A stretch of DNA of 64,000 nucleotides from Candidatus Hydrogenedentota bacterium (GCA_016791475.1 JAEUWI010000045.1:1-64000), one strand, 5' to 3'; numbered from the stretch's first letter, positions 34,252 through 44,007 are shown. The notes: generated by a model from the sequence alone, not told the origin. Program-made: numbers and translations.

Positions 34252-36735
34252 TCAGTTGGTGACTTTCAGCACCCGCGCCGAACGCTCGGCGATGTTCACC
34301 AGGTGGTCGCCCACGCGCTCGAGGTGGGCCAGGGCGTCCAGATAGATCACCCCGGTCTGCACGTCGCGGTTGCCCTCGTCGAGTCGGCGCACATGCTCGT
34401 CCGTCAGGCGCTTCATGAGCACCTTCAAGCGCTTGTGGATACGGTGGGCATTGGCCACACTATCCGCGTCGCCCTCTTCCAGGGTCTTGTAGATGCACTC
34501 GAATTCGGCGTTGAGGTCTTCCTGGAAATCTCGAATTCCCTGCCGGTCGTCGGCGCTCAGCTTGAGCTTCATCTCTTTGAGCAGGCGGTGGAGCTCCACC
34601 TGGGCTTCGGCGTGGTCGCCCAGTCGCTCCGCGTCATTCACGGCGTGGACCAGGGCCGGAATGAGGGCCGACTCGTCGGAGTCGAGACCGGTACGTGAAA
34701 GCTCGACGAGATAGCTCGTGATCTCGTGCTGCAACTTGTCAATCACGTCTTCACGCGCGAGGATGGAATCGACGAATTTTTCGTTGTCGTCGCAGAGGAG
34801 CTCGCAGCTTTCGTTCATGGATTTCTGGCCTTTGCGGACCATGAAGACGACTTCGCGGACGGCCTGCTCCAGGGCGATGGCGGGGGCGCTCAGCAGTTTG
34901 GGTTCCAGGTAGCGGAGCACGGAATCGCGCTCGGATTCGAGGACCGGGATGATGAACTGGCAGACGCGGGCGAGCGGTCCGGTGAATCCAAGGAAAACGC
35001 ACACGTTGACCACATTGAAGGCCGTGTGGGAGTTGGCCACGTGGCGGAGCAGGTTCTCATTGGCGCCGTGAAGCACTTCACCGGGCGTAATCCACTCAAC
35101 GAAGCCCAGAAAGAGGGGCTCGCCTCCCCAAAGGGGTACGAAGAAAAGGAAATACATGTAGATCGTGCCGAACACGTTGAAAAGCGTGTGGGCCAGGGCG
35201 GCGCGGCGGGCGTTGCGGCTGGTGCCGATGGCGGCCAGGTTGGCGGTGATGGTCGTGCCGATATTGTCGCCGAGGATGAGGGGTACGGCGGTGTAGAAGC
35301 CGATGAGGCCCTGACTGGACAGGGCGAGCACGAGGCCTACCGTGGCGGAACTGGACTGGACCACGACCGTGGTGAGGGTACCGATAAGGATGCACATGAG
35401 GGCTTTGCCGGGAGGCATCATGCCCCCGGCTTCGGGCGTGCAATCAAACATCTGGAACCAGGCCTGGAAATCAGGGCTGTGGCTGAGGGGAGCAAGAATG
35501 TCGCTCATGGTCTTCATGCCGAGGAAGAGGAGGCCGAAGCCGAGGAGGATCTGCCCGAAGGAATTCCAGTTCTGGCGCTTCACAAACATCATCAATGCGA
35601 GGCCGAGGGCGATGGCGGGGAAGGCGAGATCGTCCAGTTTAAAGGCGATGATCTGCGCCGTCACGGTGGTGCCGATGTTTGCGCCGAAGATGACGCCGAT
35701 GGCCTGGGTAAGCGACATCAACCCGGCGTTCACGAAGCCCACCGTCATCACGGTGGTGGCGCTGGAAGACTGCACGATGGCCGTCATCAACGTTCCGGCG
35801 ACGACCGCCATGAATCGATTCTGGGTCATGAACTGGAGAATGCTCTTCAGGCGGCGATCCGCGGCGCGCTGGAGCCCGTCCGACATGAGTTTCATTCCGT
35901 AAAGGAAGATCGCCAGACCGCCAAACAGGACCAGCGTCATATGGGTCATGTTGTTGGCCATGGCCTCGAAAGTCAGGGTGCGTACATTAAAGCGTTCATT
36001 CAAGGTGGCGTCGGGACGGTCATCAACGATTTCAACGTCCGCGAAATACTGCTGAACCCCGTTGCCCAGCGTCCAGAAAGTTTCGGCCTTGCCCTCCTGG
36101 TCGGTGATCACGCGTTGTTTGGCCACCTTGGCGCCGTCCGAATTGCCCGAAACGCGAAAGTTCACCTCAACCCCCGGCGCGGGTGACCCATCCGGGTTGG
36201 TCAGCTTGACGCCGAAAGGCCCCACCAGGCCACCCGTGTGGCCTTCGAGTTTGGAACCGATACGCTCCACGCCGGACACGGCGCGAAAGGAGACCGAGCC
36301 GAGGTCTGGGTACGCCGGGAGGGACGCGGACACCATGATATCGCCGGGATACTTGCCCGCGCGCAGGAGGGCGCTTGCGGTACCCGAAGCGTCTGTAATG
36401 GCTTCGATTGCGGTTTCGCCGTTGGTCTCGAATCGCGCGCCCGTACCGGGGTTCTCAATTTCAAAGTGTACCGTTACCCCGACCGCGAGGCGGCGTTCGC
36501 CTTTGCCGCCGAGCAGGCCGGGCTCGGTCGGCCCTTCCACCACGAGGCGGAGGGGGCTGCCGAAGACCTGATCGCAGAGGGCGGTCTGGTCATTGCCCGA
36601 GGCGTGCTTATCGAGGGAGAGCCGCGCGGGCACGACGGGATCTTTTTTTGCGCATCCCGCGAGAAGGAGGAATGGAAGTAGCCCGAGCATAAGCAGGGAT
36701 CGGGTGCGAAGGGAAGGAATAAGTGCGAGGGTCAT
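34252..36735 (-). CDS. Na/Pi cotransporter with lipoprotein Ig-like N-terminus and PhoU-like C-terminus
   Basis: An 827-residue protein with three parts. Residues 1-28 are a lipoprotein signal (LLLAGC). Residues about 30-270 hold two Ig-like domains (FETNGETAIEAITDASGTASALL and GVKLTNPDGSPAPGVEVNF), an addition to the usual family. The transporter core has the paired QSSSAT motifs (AIVQSSSATTVMTVG and VVVQSSSATVGLVLA) of the NptA/SLC34 family. The last 220 residues are PhoU-like helices (DAERLGDHAEAQVELH and ALAHLERVGDHLVNIAERSA). Phosphate uptake coupled to sodium is the family role. The start at 36735 is chosen as the start of the signal peptide. Confidence 0.88.
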   Translation of the reverse strand: MTLALIPSLRTRSLLMLGLLPFLLLAGCAKKDPVVPARLSLDKHASGNDQTALCDQVFGSPLRLVVEGPTEPGLLGGKGERRLAVGVTVHFEIENPGTGARFETNGETAIEAITDASGTASALLRAGKYPGDIMVSASLPAYPDLGSVSFRAVSGVERIGSKLEGHTGGLVGPFGVKLTNPDGSPAPGVEVNFRVSGNSDGAKVAKQRVITDQEGKAETFWTLGNGVQQYFADVEIVDDRPDATLNERFNVRTLTFEAMANNMTHMTLVLFGGLAIFLYGMKLMSDGLQRAADRRLKSILQFMTQNRFMAVVAGTLMTAIVQSSSATTVMTVGFVNAGLMSLTQAIGVIFGANIGTTVTAQIIAFKLDDLAFPAIALGLALMMFVKRQNWNSFGQILLGFGLLFLGMKTMSDILAPLSHSPDFQAWFQMFDCTPEAGGMMPPGKALMCILIGTLTTVVVQSSSATVGLVLALSSQGLIGFYTAVPLILGDNIGTTITANLAAIGTSRNARRAALAHTLFNVFGTIYMYFLFFVPLWGGEPLFLGFVEWITPGEVLHGANENLLRHVANSHTAFNVVNVCVFLGFTGPLARVCQFIIPVLESERDSVLRYLEPKLLSAPAIALEQAVREVVFMVRKGQKSMNESCELLCDDNEKFVDSILAREDVIDKLQHEITSYLVELSRTGLDSDESALIPALVHAVNDAERLGDHAEAQVELHRLLKEMKLKLSADDRQGIRDFQEDLNAEFECIYKTLEEGDADSVANAHRIHKRLKVLMKRLTDEHVRRLDEGNRDVQTGVIYLDALAHLERVGDHLVNIAERSARVLKVTN

Positions 36736-36968
36736 GCGAGATTTCCGGTGTTCGTCTACGTAAGCGTTGACGTTCCTGGTTGAGGCGGCGCCTGGGGACA
36801 ATACAAGTGGCACTTCCCGATTGCGATGGCAAGCGCTTCATGTTAGCACATGGTTAGATTTTGCATCAATTTGTGTTAGCGTTTTTTCCGATTGCCCGAT
36901 TCTGTTGCAATCCCCGGTTGGGGTACGATTGGGCGCATTGCACGCCCATCGGAGCCGAGGAAGTCTTT

Positions 36969-37994
36969 ATGCACACCCCCATCGATCTGCGCAGTGACAC
37001 GGTCACCCGCCCCTCCCCCGCCATGCGCGCCGTTATGGCCGCCGCGGAGGTCGGGGACGATGTATTTGGCGATGACCCGAGCGTCCTTCGGCTGGAAGCC
37101 CATGCGGCCCAACTACTTGGAAAGGAGGCCGGACTGTTCTTCCCCTCGGGCACCATGGCCAATCTGGCGGCGGCAATGACCCAGACCCGGGCGGGCGACA
37201 CGATTATCCTGAGTGAAGAGGCCCACATGCTGCACTACGAGGGGGCCAATGTTGCCCGCTTTGCCGGCCTGTTGGCCCGGCCCCTTGCGGGGACGCTCGG
37301 CAAATTCGGCCCGGAGGATGTGGCGCGGATTCTGGTGCAGAAAGACGATCCCCATTGTTCGCCCATGACCCTGGTGGCGATGGAGAATACGGTAAATCGC
37401 GGTGGCGGGGCATGTTACTCCCTGGCGGAGACGGAGGCGCTGGGCCAGTACTGTCGAAGCAAGGGGATCCGCCTCCATTGCGACGGCGCGCGGCTATTCA
37501 ACGCGGCCACGGCGCTGGGCATAACCGTGGCGGCGCTGGCGGCACCGTGCCATTCCGTCAGTTGCTGCCTTTCCAAGGGGCTGGGCGCGCCCATCGGGTC
37601 GGTGCTGGTCAGTGATCGTGCGACCATCCACGAGGCGCGTCGATGCAGGAAGCAACTCGGGGGCGGGATGCGCCAGGCGGGTACGGTCGCGGCGGCGGGC
37701 CTGCATGCGCTGGAGTATCATGTGGCGGGCCTGGCCGACGATCATCGCCGCGCCCGGGAATTTCGGGCGGCGCTGGAAGAAGCCGGCGTGACCTTTCCCA
37801 TGCCGTCCCCCACGAACATCGTGATCTTCCATTCCGCCGACCCGCAACGGCAGGTGGAGGAACTCGCAAGCCGGGGCGTGCTGATGGTTCCCTTTGGCGC
37901 GGGACGTATCCGCGCGGTGTTCCACCGGGACATCGACGACGACGACCTGGGTGTGGCCGTGCGTCACTCGCTGGCCGTGCTTACTTCTTCCTGA
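36969..37994 (+). CDS. ltaE: L-threonine aldolase, low-specificity type
   Basis: A 341-residue PLP enzyme that splits threonine or allo-threonine into glycine and acetaldehyde. The opening IDLRSDTVTRPSPAMRAVMA, the VGDDVFGDDPSV segment, FPSGTMANLAA, HCDGARLFNAA and the PLP lysine in CLSKGLGAPIGS are all present. GAGGAAG precedes the ATG at 36969. Its 3' end overlaps the 3' end of the convergent membrane-anchored protein gene by 31 bp. Confidence 0.92.
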   Translation: MHTPIDLRSDTVTRPSPAMRAVMAAAEVGDDVFGDDPSVLRLEAHAAQLLGKEAGLFFPSGTMANLAAAMTQTRAGDTIILSEEAHMLHYEGANVARFAGLLARPLAGTLGKFGPEDVARILVQKDDPHCSPMTLVAMENTVNRGGGACYSLAETEALGQYCRSKGIRLHCDGARLFNAATALGITVAALAAPCHSVSCCLSKGLGAPIGSVLVSDRATIHEARRCRKQLGGGMRQAGTVAAAGLHALEYHVAGLADDHRRAREFRAALEEAGVTFPMPSPTNIVIFHSADPQRQVEELASRGVLMVPFGAGRIRAVFHRDIDDDDLGVAVRHSLAVLTSS

Positions 37995-39580
37995 GAAGGT
38001 TCCGGCTCGCCGGCGGCGGGAGTCTCCTCCAGGAGCACGGTGGCATCGAAGGCGATGGCGCCATCGTCGTAGCCCGCGGTGACGCGCACTTCGGCGATCT
38101 GCCGGGAGCCTTCGAGGGCGGTTTCCATGGCGGCGGCGAAGGTATCCACGGTCTGGCCGCGCAAGAGGCCGGAATGGGCGTAGGGCATGCCGCCTTCACG
38201 GAGGACTTCGAGCAGTTCGACGGGCCGCATGCGCATGTAGAGGTCACCGTCTCCGGGTGCGGGCTCGCGGGTCTTGTCCATCGCGAGGGCGTGTTCCATG
38301 TGCTGGGGATGGAGGGTAATGCGCAGCCCGGCGTTTTCGGCGAAGAGCGCGGGTTCGAGTACGCCGCCCCAACCGGAAGGGCATCGGACGATGCCGGATT
38401 CGAGCCGGTAGGGCACAAAGTCGGTTGGCGCCTGACCGGCGGGCAGGGGCGCGATGGCTTCGGTCAACCTGGGGGCGAGTCCGGACTTCGTTTCGATGAA
38501 TAACTCGGTTTCGGGGAAGGGGACGATACCGTTGTAGTCGAAGCCGGTCCAGCGCAGGGAGAAGGCGGAGCCAAGTCCGCCCTTGAGTCCGTCGAGCAGG
38601 GTGGCCCAGGACGTGCCGGACGCGCCCGTACCACCGAGCACGGGAAGGCCGCTCCAGTACGTGGCGAGTGCGCCGCTGGTCATTTCATCCACGGCGCTCC
38701 AGACGCGGGGCAGGGGCGTATTGAAGTCGCCGGCGATGACGAGGCTTCCCTGGGCGGGGACCATGAGATCGCTGGTGCGCTTTCCAGCGGCGAAGGTTTC
38801 GAGTTGTGCTTTCCAGGCGGGGGAAACGGTGCTGCGGCTGGAAAAGGTGATGGCCTGGGGCGCGAAGTGCAATCCGAAGTCGGACTGGACGAAGAACTTG
38901 CCCAGGGTCTCGTCTTCGTGGAATTGGATGCGTCCCTGCAGGTCGCCGGCGAGGGGTGCGACGGTTTCTTCGAGGGTTTCCACCCCTTCGTCTTCCCGCA
39001 GGGTCAGGGCCTTGATGAGGGCCTGGCGCGAGGGACTGAAAACGAGGGTGCGCCCGCGAACGGCGTAATAGGCTTCCGAGTCGCCCATCCTGCGGAGGTG
39101 AAGACCGCCCGCGTATTCCACTTCGATGTTGTCCGCGATGCCGTAGTAACGCTCCACGAGGCAGCCGATGCGACTCATGCGGGTTACGACGAGCAGGTCG
39201 GAGAACTCCTGAAGATCTGTGCCCGAAACGTAGCACACATCGGAGACCAGATTATTGAGGATCCACTCCGGCAGTCCGAAATCGCTGCTGAGCCATCCGG
39301 GGATGTTCTGGTATTCCTCGGGGAGCATTCCCAGACTCCAGAACGTGGAATCGGCGGCTTTCTGTCGGGTATCGAGGAGGTTCTGGGCGCGCAGATGGAA
39401 GGTCTGATCGCGGGGTACCAAGCGCTCCATGGGCCAGTTGTCCCGGGTGGTCCAGATGAGCCAGACGAGGAGCAGAGCAAAGGCCGCGGGGAGCAGCTTG
39501 CGCATCTGACCGCCGCTGGACACGGGGGCGTCGTAGCTGTTGCGGCGGGGCGGGCTGTAGCTTCGGATCGTCTCACTCAT
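37964..39580 (-). CDS. Membrane-anchored exported protein of unknown function
   Basis: A 538-residue protein with one N-terminal anchor (PAAFALLLVWLIWTT, residues about 29-45) and a large exported region without cysteine-rich or catalytic motifs that I recognise. The region contains segments such as VRGRTLVFSPSRQALIKAL and GRIQFHEDETLGKFFV, loosely like DUF3352-type proteins that inspect their own domain repeats. Its ATG overlaps the stop of the upstream ceramidase/acyltransferase-like gene by 8 bp, so the two are translated together and probably act together. The 3' end overlaps ltaE. Confidence 0.7.
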   Translation of the reverse strand: MSETIRSYSPPRRNSYDAPVSSGGQMRKLLPAAFALLLVWLIWTTRDNWPMERLVPRDQTFHLRAQNLLDTRQKAADSTFWSLGMLPEEYQNIPGWLSSDFGLPEWILNNLVSDVCYVSGTDLQEFSDLLVVTRMSRIGCLVERYYGIADNIEVEYAGGLHLRRMGDSEAYYAVRGRTLVFSPSRQALIKALTLREDEGVETLEETVAPLAGDLQGRIQFHEDETLGKFFVQSDFGLHFAPQAITFSSRSTVSPAWKAQLETFAAGKRTSDLMVPAQGSLVIAGDFNTPLPRVWSAVDEMTSGALATYWSGLPVLGGTGASGTSWATLLDGLKGGLGSAFSLRWTGFDYNGIVPFPETELFIETKSGLAPRLTEAIAPLPAGQAPTDFVPYRLESGIVRCPSGWGGVLEPALFAENAGLRITLHPQHMEHALAMDKTREPAPGDGDLYMRMRPVELLEVLREGGMPYAHSGLLRGQTVDTFAAAMETALEGSRQIAEVRVTAGYDDGAIAFDATVLLEETPAAGEPEPSQEEVSTASE

Positions 39581-41915
39581 CTCGGGCGGCTTTCTTGATT
39601 CGGAATTCCGTGTAGGCTCCCGGGGCGCCTTGTCCGTCGGGGAATGCGGCGAGCACGGACAATCGGGCGGGCAATAACACGGCGCTGTAGCGGGTGGCCG
39701 CGTTCCAGGGCTGGCTCGGGCCGCCCTCTCCCCCGCTCCCCGCGGCGAGGACCTGCTGGATCTCCGCGGTTCCGATGGGGGTATCCACACCGAGCCGGGC
39801 CGCGGCGAGGGCGTAACGTTCCTGTGCCGCCCCATCGCCCGAGCCCGAATCCGGATCGAGGCCGAGGAGCACGCCGTCTTCCACTTCCCGCACACCGACG
39901 GACTTGCCGAAGGAGAGCACGGCGCCGCGCCAGCCTTTCTTGGACTGGCCCGCGACCAGCACCTGATGCCCGCGCAGCAGGGTCGACGCGCGCAGGCGGG
40001 CGATGGCGTCTTCGTATTCCGCAGTAAATTGAAGTTCGTGGCGGATGACCAGGGCCGCGCCGGCGCCGCCGAGTTCCGCTTCTCCCAGGTTGGCGTTGCG
40101 GGCGAGACACAGGACGAGTCCGGCGTCGTTCATGCCGGTGAGTGCACCGACCTGCCAGTCGAAGGCGAGGGTAATGAAGTTGTGTCCTTCCCCGGGCTCG
40201 ACGGTGGTGAGCATGGGAACGGCCGCACCGGCCCAATCGAGATTGCAGCCCACAAGAACGGTGTCGTCGGCTGCGCGCGCGCCGGTGACGACGAACTGCG
40301 TACCGGAGAGGGCGGCCGCCAGGGGCTCGCCATCCGGTGCGCTCAGTTCCCCGGCGGGCTGAACGAGCAGTGCGCCGTCGAAAGGAAGCCCGGCGCCCGC
40401 GGCATAGCCTTCGAGTTCGGCGAGGAGGTCTCCGGCGAGGCCTTGGAGCATCGGCCTGGCCTCCATGCCGAGGCGGGGCAAGGCCACGGATGCGGGGTCA
40501 AGCATGGGGGGCCAGAAGCCCCAGAGTGCGCCGGACGGGCGAATTGCGCCGTCGTGTGCGGGCGCGAGAACGCGGTCGTTGAAGCGCGCCGCTATTTGCT
40601 CGCGCGCGGTGACGGCCCTTTGGAATCCGCGCTGGAAACCTGGACCGCGAAGGGTGATGGCATAGCTGCCGGGCAGGTCCTGTCGCTTCACGGCGGGATG
40701 AGACGGCGCCTCGGCAGTCGCCTGCTCCTTCGAGAGGGCGGTGGCCTGGTCGCGGAGCCACCGCTCCGCATCGGGACCGAAGGGCGTTGCCGCCGGCAGG
40801 TAGCGCGGGTCGCCATAGTTGGTGCGGGAAATGAAGGTTCCGATGTGCTCGTTGGCGATACCCACGGCGAACTGAGCGGTCTTTCCGTTGGCGAGTGCAT
40901 CGTCGCGCAGCGCGAGGGCGATTGCCGCGGTGGGTTCGCCCGGAATAAAGAGGATCTGGAGCCCGTCAACTTCGAGGGTCTGGAAGATTGCCGACGCCGG
41001 AAGAACTCCCTGCGCGAGGGATGGGGGCAGGGGCGCTTCGAGATAGGCGGTCTTCAGGGTCACATCGCGGAAGGTCATGCCATTGGCGGCTTCTTTGGCT
41101 CGTATGGCGAGTAGCCGCCCGATGGCGTCGACGCGATCCCAGCCTTCGAGGTTTTCCGGGTTACCGGGGGTCTGATCGGCGGTTGCGCCGGGAAGGAAGA
41201 TGGCGACGCATTCGGGGGTGGTTTGTTCTTCCATGAACCGATAGAACGCGCCGGGGAAATCCGCGGAAAGGTGGTAGCGATGGCTTTCCGGGGCCAGTTC
41301 GGGCCGTGCGGACAAACCGGCGACCACGGAAATGGCTTTTCCGTCGGCGTCATCGACACGGATCACGCCGATTTGTTCATCGGCGGGCCCATCGACGACG
41401 AAACGATTCCGGGAGAGTGCCTGCTGCTTTGCGGTGGCATAACCGAGGGTTGCTCTTTTCTTCTGGTCGCTGGCGGTCTCCATGGTGGCCACGATGGCCT
41501 GGGCGACGATTTCGAGGGTCTCCGGCTGGTATCGTCCGGAGGTCCAGCGCATCACCAGGGACTGATCCATGCCGCCGGGGCCGTTGCGGGTGCCGGTGGC
41601 GCTGAGGAAGATGTTTTCTCTGGGCGCGAAGGCGGCGGCGAGTTCGACGACGCGATCGCGAAGGGCCCGGGGCACGTGGGACAGATCGACGCTGACCAGA
41701 TATACCTTTGTGGTCCCGTCGTCGAGATAGAGGCAGCGGGACCACAGTCCATCGTGTTCGCCGAGGGATTCGCGCCCCATCCGCTCGGGGTATCCGCCGA
41801 GCGGGGTGCCCTGGGGGACCGTGAGGCGGGTTTTTGCTGCGCCCGCTTCCAACCCGGAGGCATGCGAGGCGAGGAGCACGAGGAGGGTAATCCCCAGTGC
41901 TTTAAATCGGATCAT
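39573..41915 (-). CDS. Exported fusion of a ceramidase-like and a C45 acyltransferase-like domain, active sites degenerate
   Basis: A 780-residue protein with a signal peptide (ALGITLLVLLASHASG). Residues about 25-440 follow the neutral ceramidase pattern (VPQGTPLGGYPERMG; SATGTRNGPGGM), but the zinc histidines of SHTHxGPGG are Gly108 and Arg110, and the SAHPT histidine is Arg (LSARPE). Residues about 460-780 follow the C45/acyl-CoA:6-APA acyltransferase (Ntn) pattern (FVVTGARAADDTVLVGCNLDW; ITLAFDWQVGALTGMNDAGLVL), but the residue in the place of the N-terminal nucleophile Cys appears to be Gly538. Both domains therefore look inactive. A binding or sensing role is plausible. The start at 41915 begins the signal peptide; no strong ribosome site is seen. 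Confidence 0.78.
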   Translation of the reverse strand: MIRFKALGITLLVLLASHASGLEAGAAKTRLTVPQGTPLGGYPERMGRESLGEHDGLWSRCLYLDDGTTKVYLVSVDLSHVPRALRDRVVELAAAFAPRENIFLSATGTRNGPGGMDQSLVMRWTSGRYQPETLEIVAQAIVATMETASDQKKRATLGYATAKQQALSRNRFVVDGPADEQIGVIRVDDADGKAISVVAGLSARPELAPESHRYHLSADFPGAFYRFMEEQTTPECVAIFLPGATADQTPGNPENLEGWDRVDAIGRLLAIRAKEAANGMTFRDVTLKTAYLEAPLPPSLAQGVLPASAIFQTLEVDGLQILFIPGEPTAAIALALRDDALANGKTAQFAVGIANEHIGTFISRTNYGDPRYLPAATPFGPDAERWLRDQATALSKEQATAEAPSHPAVKRQDLPGSYAITLRGPGFQRGFQRAVTAREQIAARFNDRVLAPAHDGAIRPSGALWGFWPPMLDPASVALPRLGMEARPMLQGLAGDLLAELEGYAAGAGLPFDGALLVQPAGELSAPDGEPLAAALSGTQFVVTGARAADDTVLVGCNLDWAGAAVPMLTTVEPGEGHNFITLAFDWQVGALTGMNDAGLVLCLARNANLGEAELGGAGAALVIRHELQFTAEYEDAIARLRASTLLRGHQVLVAGQSKKGWRGAVLSFGKSVGVREVEDGVLLGLDPDSGSGDGAAQERYALAAARLGVDTPIGTAEIQQVLAAGSGGEGGPSQPWNAATRYSAVLLPARLSVLAAFPDGQGAPGAYTEFRIKKAARDE

Positions 41916-42144
41916 AGAGGTACACCCGCTTGCGTGGCTTCGCTTCAGTTGAATGGGAAGTGGGGAGTTTAGCACGTTTTTGCCCGGAGGATAAATTTCC
42001 GGGGCATCAAGGATGAAGGAAAGGTCTGGCGGGCGGGCTGGAAGGACCGGGTCTGATGTGCATTCCCCCCTCCTTTCAGTGGTATAGTAAGGGCTGGTCC
42101 GAAGCAGTACACGAAAACGATTGGATTTCGTGAGGAGCCGTACG

Positions 42145-42696
42145 ATGCCCAAAGCACTGGTCGCCCTGGCCCAGGGGTGTGAAGAACTGGAAGCCGTAAC
42201 GATTATCGATCTCCTGCGGCGCGCGAACATTGAAGTGGTGTCGGCGAGTTTGACGCCCGAGCCGGTGGTGTGCAGCCGGGGTGTGGTGCTGATTGCCGAT
42301 ACCACCCTGGAAAAGGCCGCGAAGATCGAGGATTTTGATGCGATTGTGCTGCCCGGCGGCCTGCCCGGCGCGGACAATCTGGCGGACAGCCCGCTGGTGA
42401 TGAAGACGTTGAAGCGGATGGCGAAAGAGGACAAGTATGTGACGGCGATCTGCGCCGCGCCCCGGGTGCTGGCCAAGGCCGGGCTGCTGGCGGGCAAGCG
42501 GGTGACGGCCTATCCGGGCTTTGTGGATGGGGGCCAGTTTCCCGAGTTGCAGTTTACCGGCGGCGCGGTGGAAGTGGATGGGAAGATAGTGACTTCGCGC
42601 GGTCCCGGCACGGCGATGGATTTTGCATTGACGTTGATCGAGCTGCTGTCCGGCGCTTCGACCCGGAAGACCGTGGAGGCTGGACTGAAGCGGTAG
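42145..42696 (+). CDS. DJ-1/PfpI-family protein
   Basis: A 183-residue flavodoxin-like protein of the DJ-1/YajL branch. The conserved glutamate is in AQGCEELEAVT and the nucleophile cysteine in YVTAICAAPRVLA, followed by TAYPGF and SRGPGTAMDFAL. Members are protein/nucleotide deglycases or redox-sensing chaperones; the exact activity is debated. GAGGAG lies about 8 nt upstream of the ATG at 42145. A small unknown gene and an isomerase-like gene follow in the same direction. Confidence 0.92.
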   Translation: MPKALVALAQGCEELEAVTIIDLLRRANIEVVSASLTPEPVVCSRGVVLIADTTLEKAAKIEDFDAIVLPGGLPGADNLADSPLVMKTLKRMAKEDKYVTAICAAPRVLAKAGLLAGKRVTAYPGFVDGGQFPELQFTGGAVEVDGKIVTSRGPGTAMDFALTLIELLSGASTRKTVEAGLKR

Positions 42697-42765
42697 CCCG
42701 CAGCCTCGTCGACAGGCTGCGGAGCACAGGCAGCTTTCTTGACCTTCGACCTGAGGAGCACGCTG

Positions 42766-43044
42766 ATGCCGGAGCGATTCAGAGATTTTGTGGACCCGGT
42801 GGGTCCGAAGGCGGCTATCGACCGACTCGAGCATGATCTGGGGGGACCACCGGTTGTACCGCCCCGACCCGGCCTGCACGGCAAGGTGCTGGGTATCCGC
42901 CGGGGTCAGCAGCACAAAGAGGGCAGCCATCGGCTGGATATTACAGTGGGTGGTGAGGAGAGTACGGAAATTATTGTCCGCGTGCCCATTGGCGCTTACG
43001 CGGGTTGGGAAGGCAAGAAGGTCATCATGTATCTGGATGAGTGA
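42766..43044 (+). CDS. Small protein of unknown function
   Basis: A 92-residue protein that I do not recognise. The first half is polar with a proline-rich link (GGPPVVPPRPGLHGKVLG). The second half is predicted beta-rich (HRLDITVGGEESTEIIVRVPIGAYAGWEGKKVIMYLDE) and could be a small OB- or SH3-like barrel. GAGGAG lies 8 nt before the ATG at 42766. It sits between the DJ-1 gene and the isomerase-like gene, with short gaps on both sides, so it is probably co-transcribed. Confidence 0.6.
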   Translation: MPERFRDFVDPVGPKAAIDRLEHDLGGPPVVPPRPGLHGKVLGIRRGQQHKEGSHRLDITVGGEESTEIIVRVPIGAYAGWEGKKVIMYLDE

Positions 43045-43096
43045 ACCGGGCGCATTGAATGCGCGGGCAGGTTCCACCACCAATTGAGGAGTAAGC

Positions 43097-43948
43097 ATGT
43101 TTTTTTCGGGTATCAGTGACGAAGCGGGCCAGCCGATCGACGTACAAATCAAGGCCCATAAGGATTTGGGCTGGAAGCACCTTGAACTGCGCATGGTCGA
43201 TGGCACGAATATCACCCAGTTGAGCGACGAGGCTTTTGCCGCCGTGAAGTCGGCCGTGGAGGCCGCGGGCATGAGCGTTTCGTGTTTTGGCAGCGCCATC
43301 GCCAATTGGGCGCGCCCCATTACGTGTGATCCGCAGATCGACATTGACGATCTGAACCGGGCCATCCCCCGGATGCAGGAACTGGGCACGCGCTTTATCC
43401 GCGTGATGAGCTACCCGAATGATCCGAGCAATCCGATTGACGAGCCGACGTGGCGCAAGGAAGCGATTGCGCGGATGAAGACGCTGGCGGCGATCGCGGA
43501 GGACGGCGGCATCGTGCTGGCCCATGAGAATTGCAGCGGCTGGGGCGGGCTCTCGGCGGAGAACAGCAATATCCTGCTGGGGGAAGTGGCGAGTCCGGCG
43601 CTGCGGGTGGTGTATGACACGGGCAATCCGGTGAGCTACAAGCAGGATGCCTGGGAGTATTACCAGGCGGTGCAGGACCACATCGTCTATGTGCACATCA
43701 AAGACGCGAACATCGTGGACGGTGAAGCGGTGTATTGCTATTGCGGGGATGGCCAGGGCTTCGTGCGGGAGACGATCAGCGACCTGCTGGCGAAGGGCTA
43801 TGACGGCGGGTTCTCCATCGAACCCCATCTGGCGGCGGTGATCCATACGGGCGCAACGACGGACAACAAGGATGAGCTTTACAACTCCTATACGGAGTAT
43901 GGTCGCCGCCTGATGGCCATCGTCAAAGAGGTGAAGGCCGCCCTCTGA
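43097..43948 (+). CDS. Sugar phosphate isomerase/epimerase-like TIM barrel
   Basis: A 283-residue xylose-isomerase-like protein (AP endonuclease family 2 fold). It opens FFSGISDEAGQPIDVQI, and the likely metal residues are E in LAHENCSGWGG, D in RVVYDTGNPVSY, H in YVHIKDAN and E in FSIEPHL. The family interconverts sugars or inositol derivatives; the substrate cannot be read from sequence. GAGGAG lies upstream of the ATG. It is followed by an intrinsic terminator. Confidence 0.85.
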   Translation: MFFSGISDEAGQPIDVQIKAHKDLGWKHLELRMVDGTNITQLSDEAFAAVKSAVEAAGMSVSCFGSAIANWARPITCDPQIDIDDLNRAIPRMQELGTRFIRVMSYPNDPSNPIDEPTWRKEAIARMKTLAAIAEDGGIVLAHENCSGWGGLSAENSNILLGEVASPALRVVYDTGNPVSYKQDAWEYYQAVQDHIVYVHIKDANIVDGEAVYCYCGDGQGFVRETISDLLAKGYDGGFSIEPHLAAVIHTGATTDNKDELYNSYTEYGRRLMAIVKEVKAAL

Positions 43949-43971
43949 GCGGACCGCGATTTTCCAGCTTG

Positions 43972-44007
43972 AGACGCCGCGCGGGCATGCTCGTGCGGCG
44001 TCTTTTT
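43972..44007 (+). terminator. Intrinsic terminator after the isomerase-like gene
   Basis: Stem AGACGCCGC (43972-43980) / GCGGCGTCT (43995-44003) with a 14-nt loop, followed by five T overlapping the stem end. It lies between convergent genes. Confidence 0.88.

Noticed and set aside
34726-36186. 486-codon plus-strand open frame opposite the Na/Pi cotransporter gene
   Set aside because: A shadow of the clear transporter frame; it is compositionally odd (very rich in His, Glu, Gly) and lacks motifs.
42739-42765. Earlier start for the small protein after the DJ-1 gene
   Set aside because: The upstream codon is TTG with no ribosome site, whereas ATG 42766 follows GAGGAG at a good distance.
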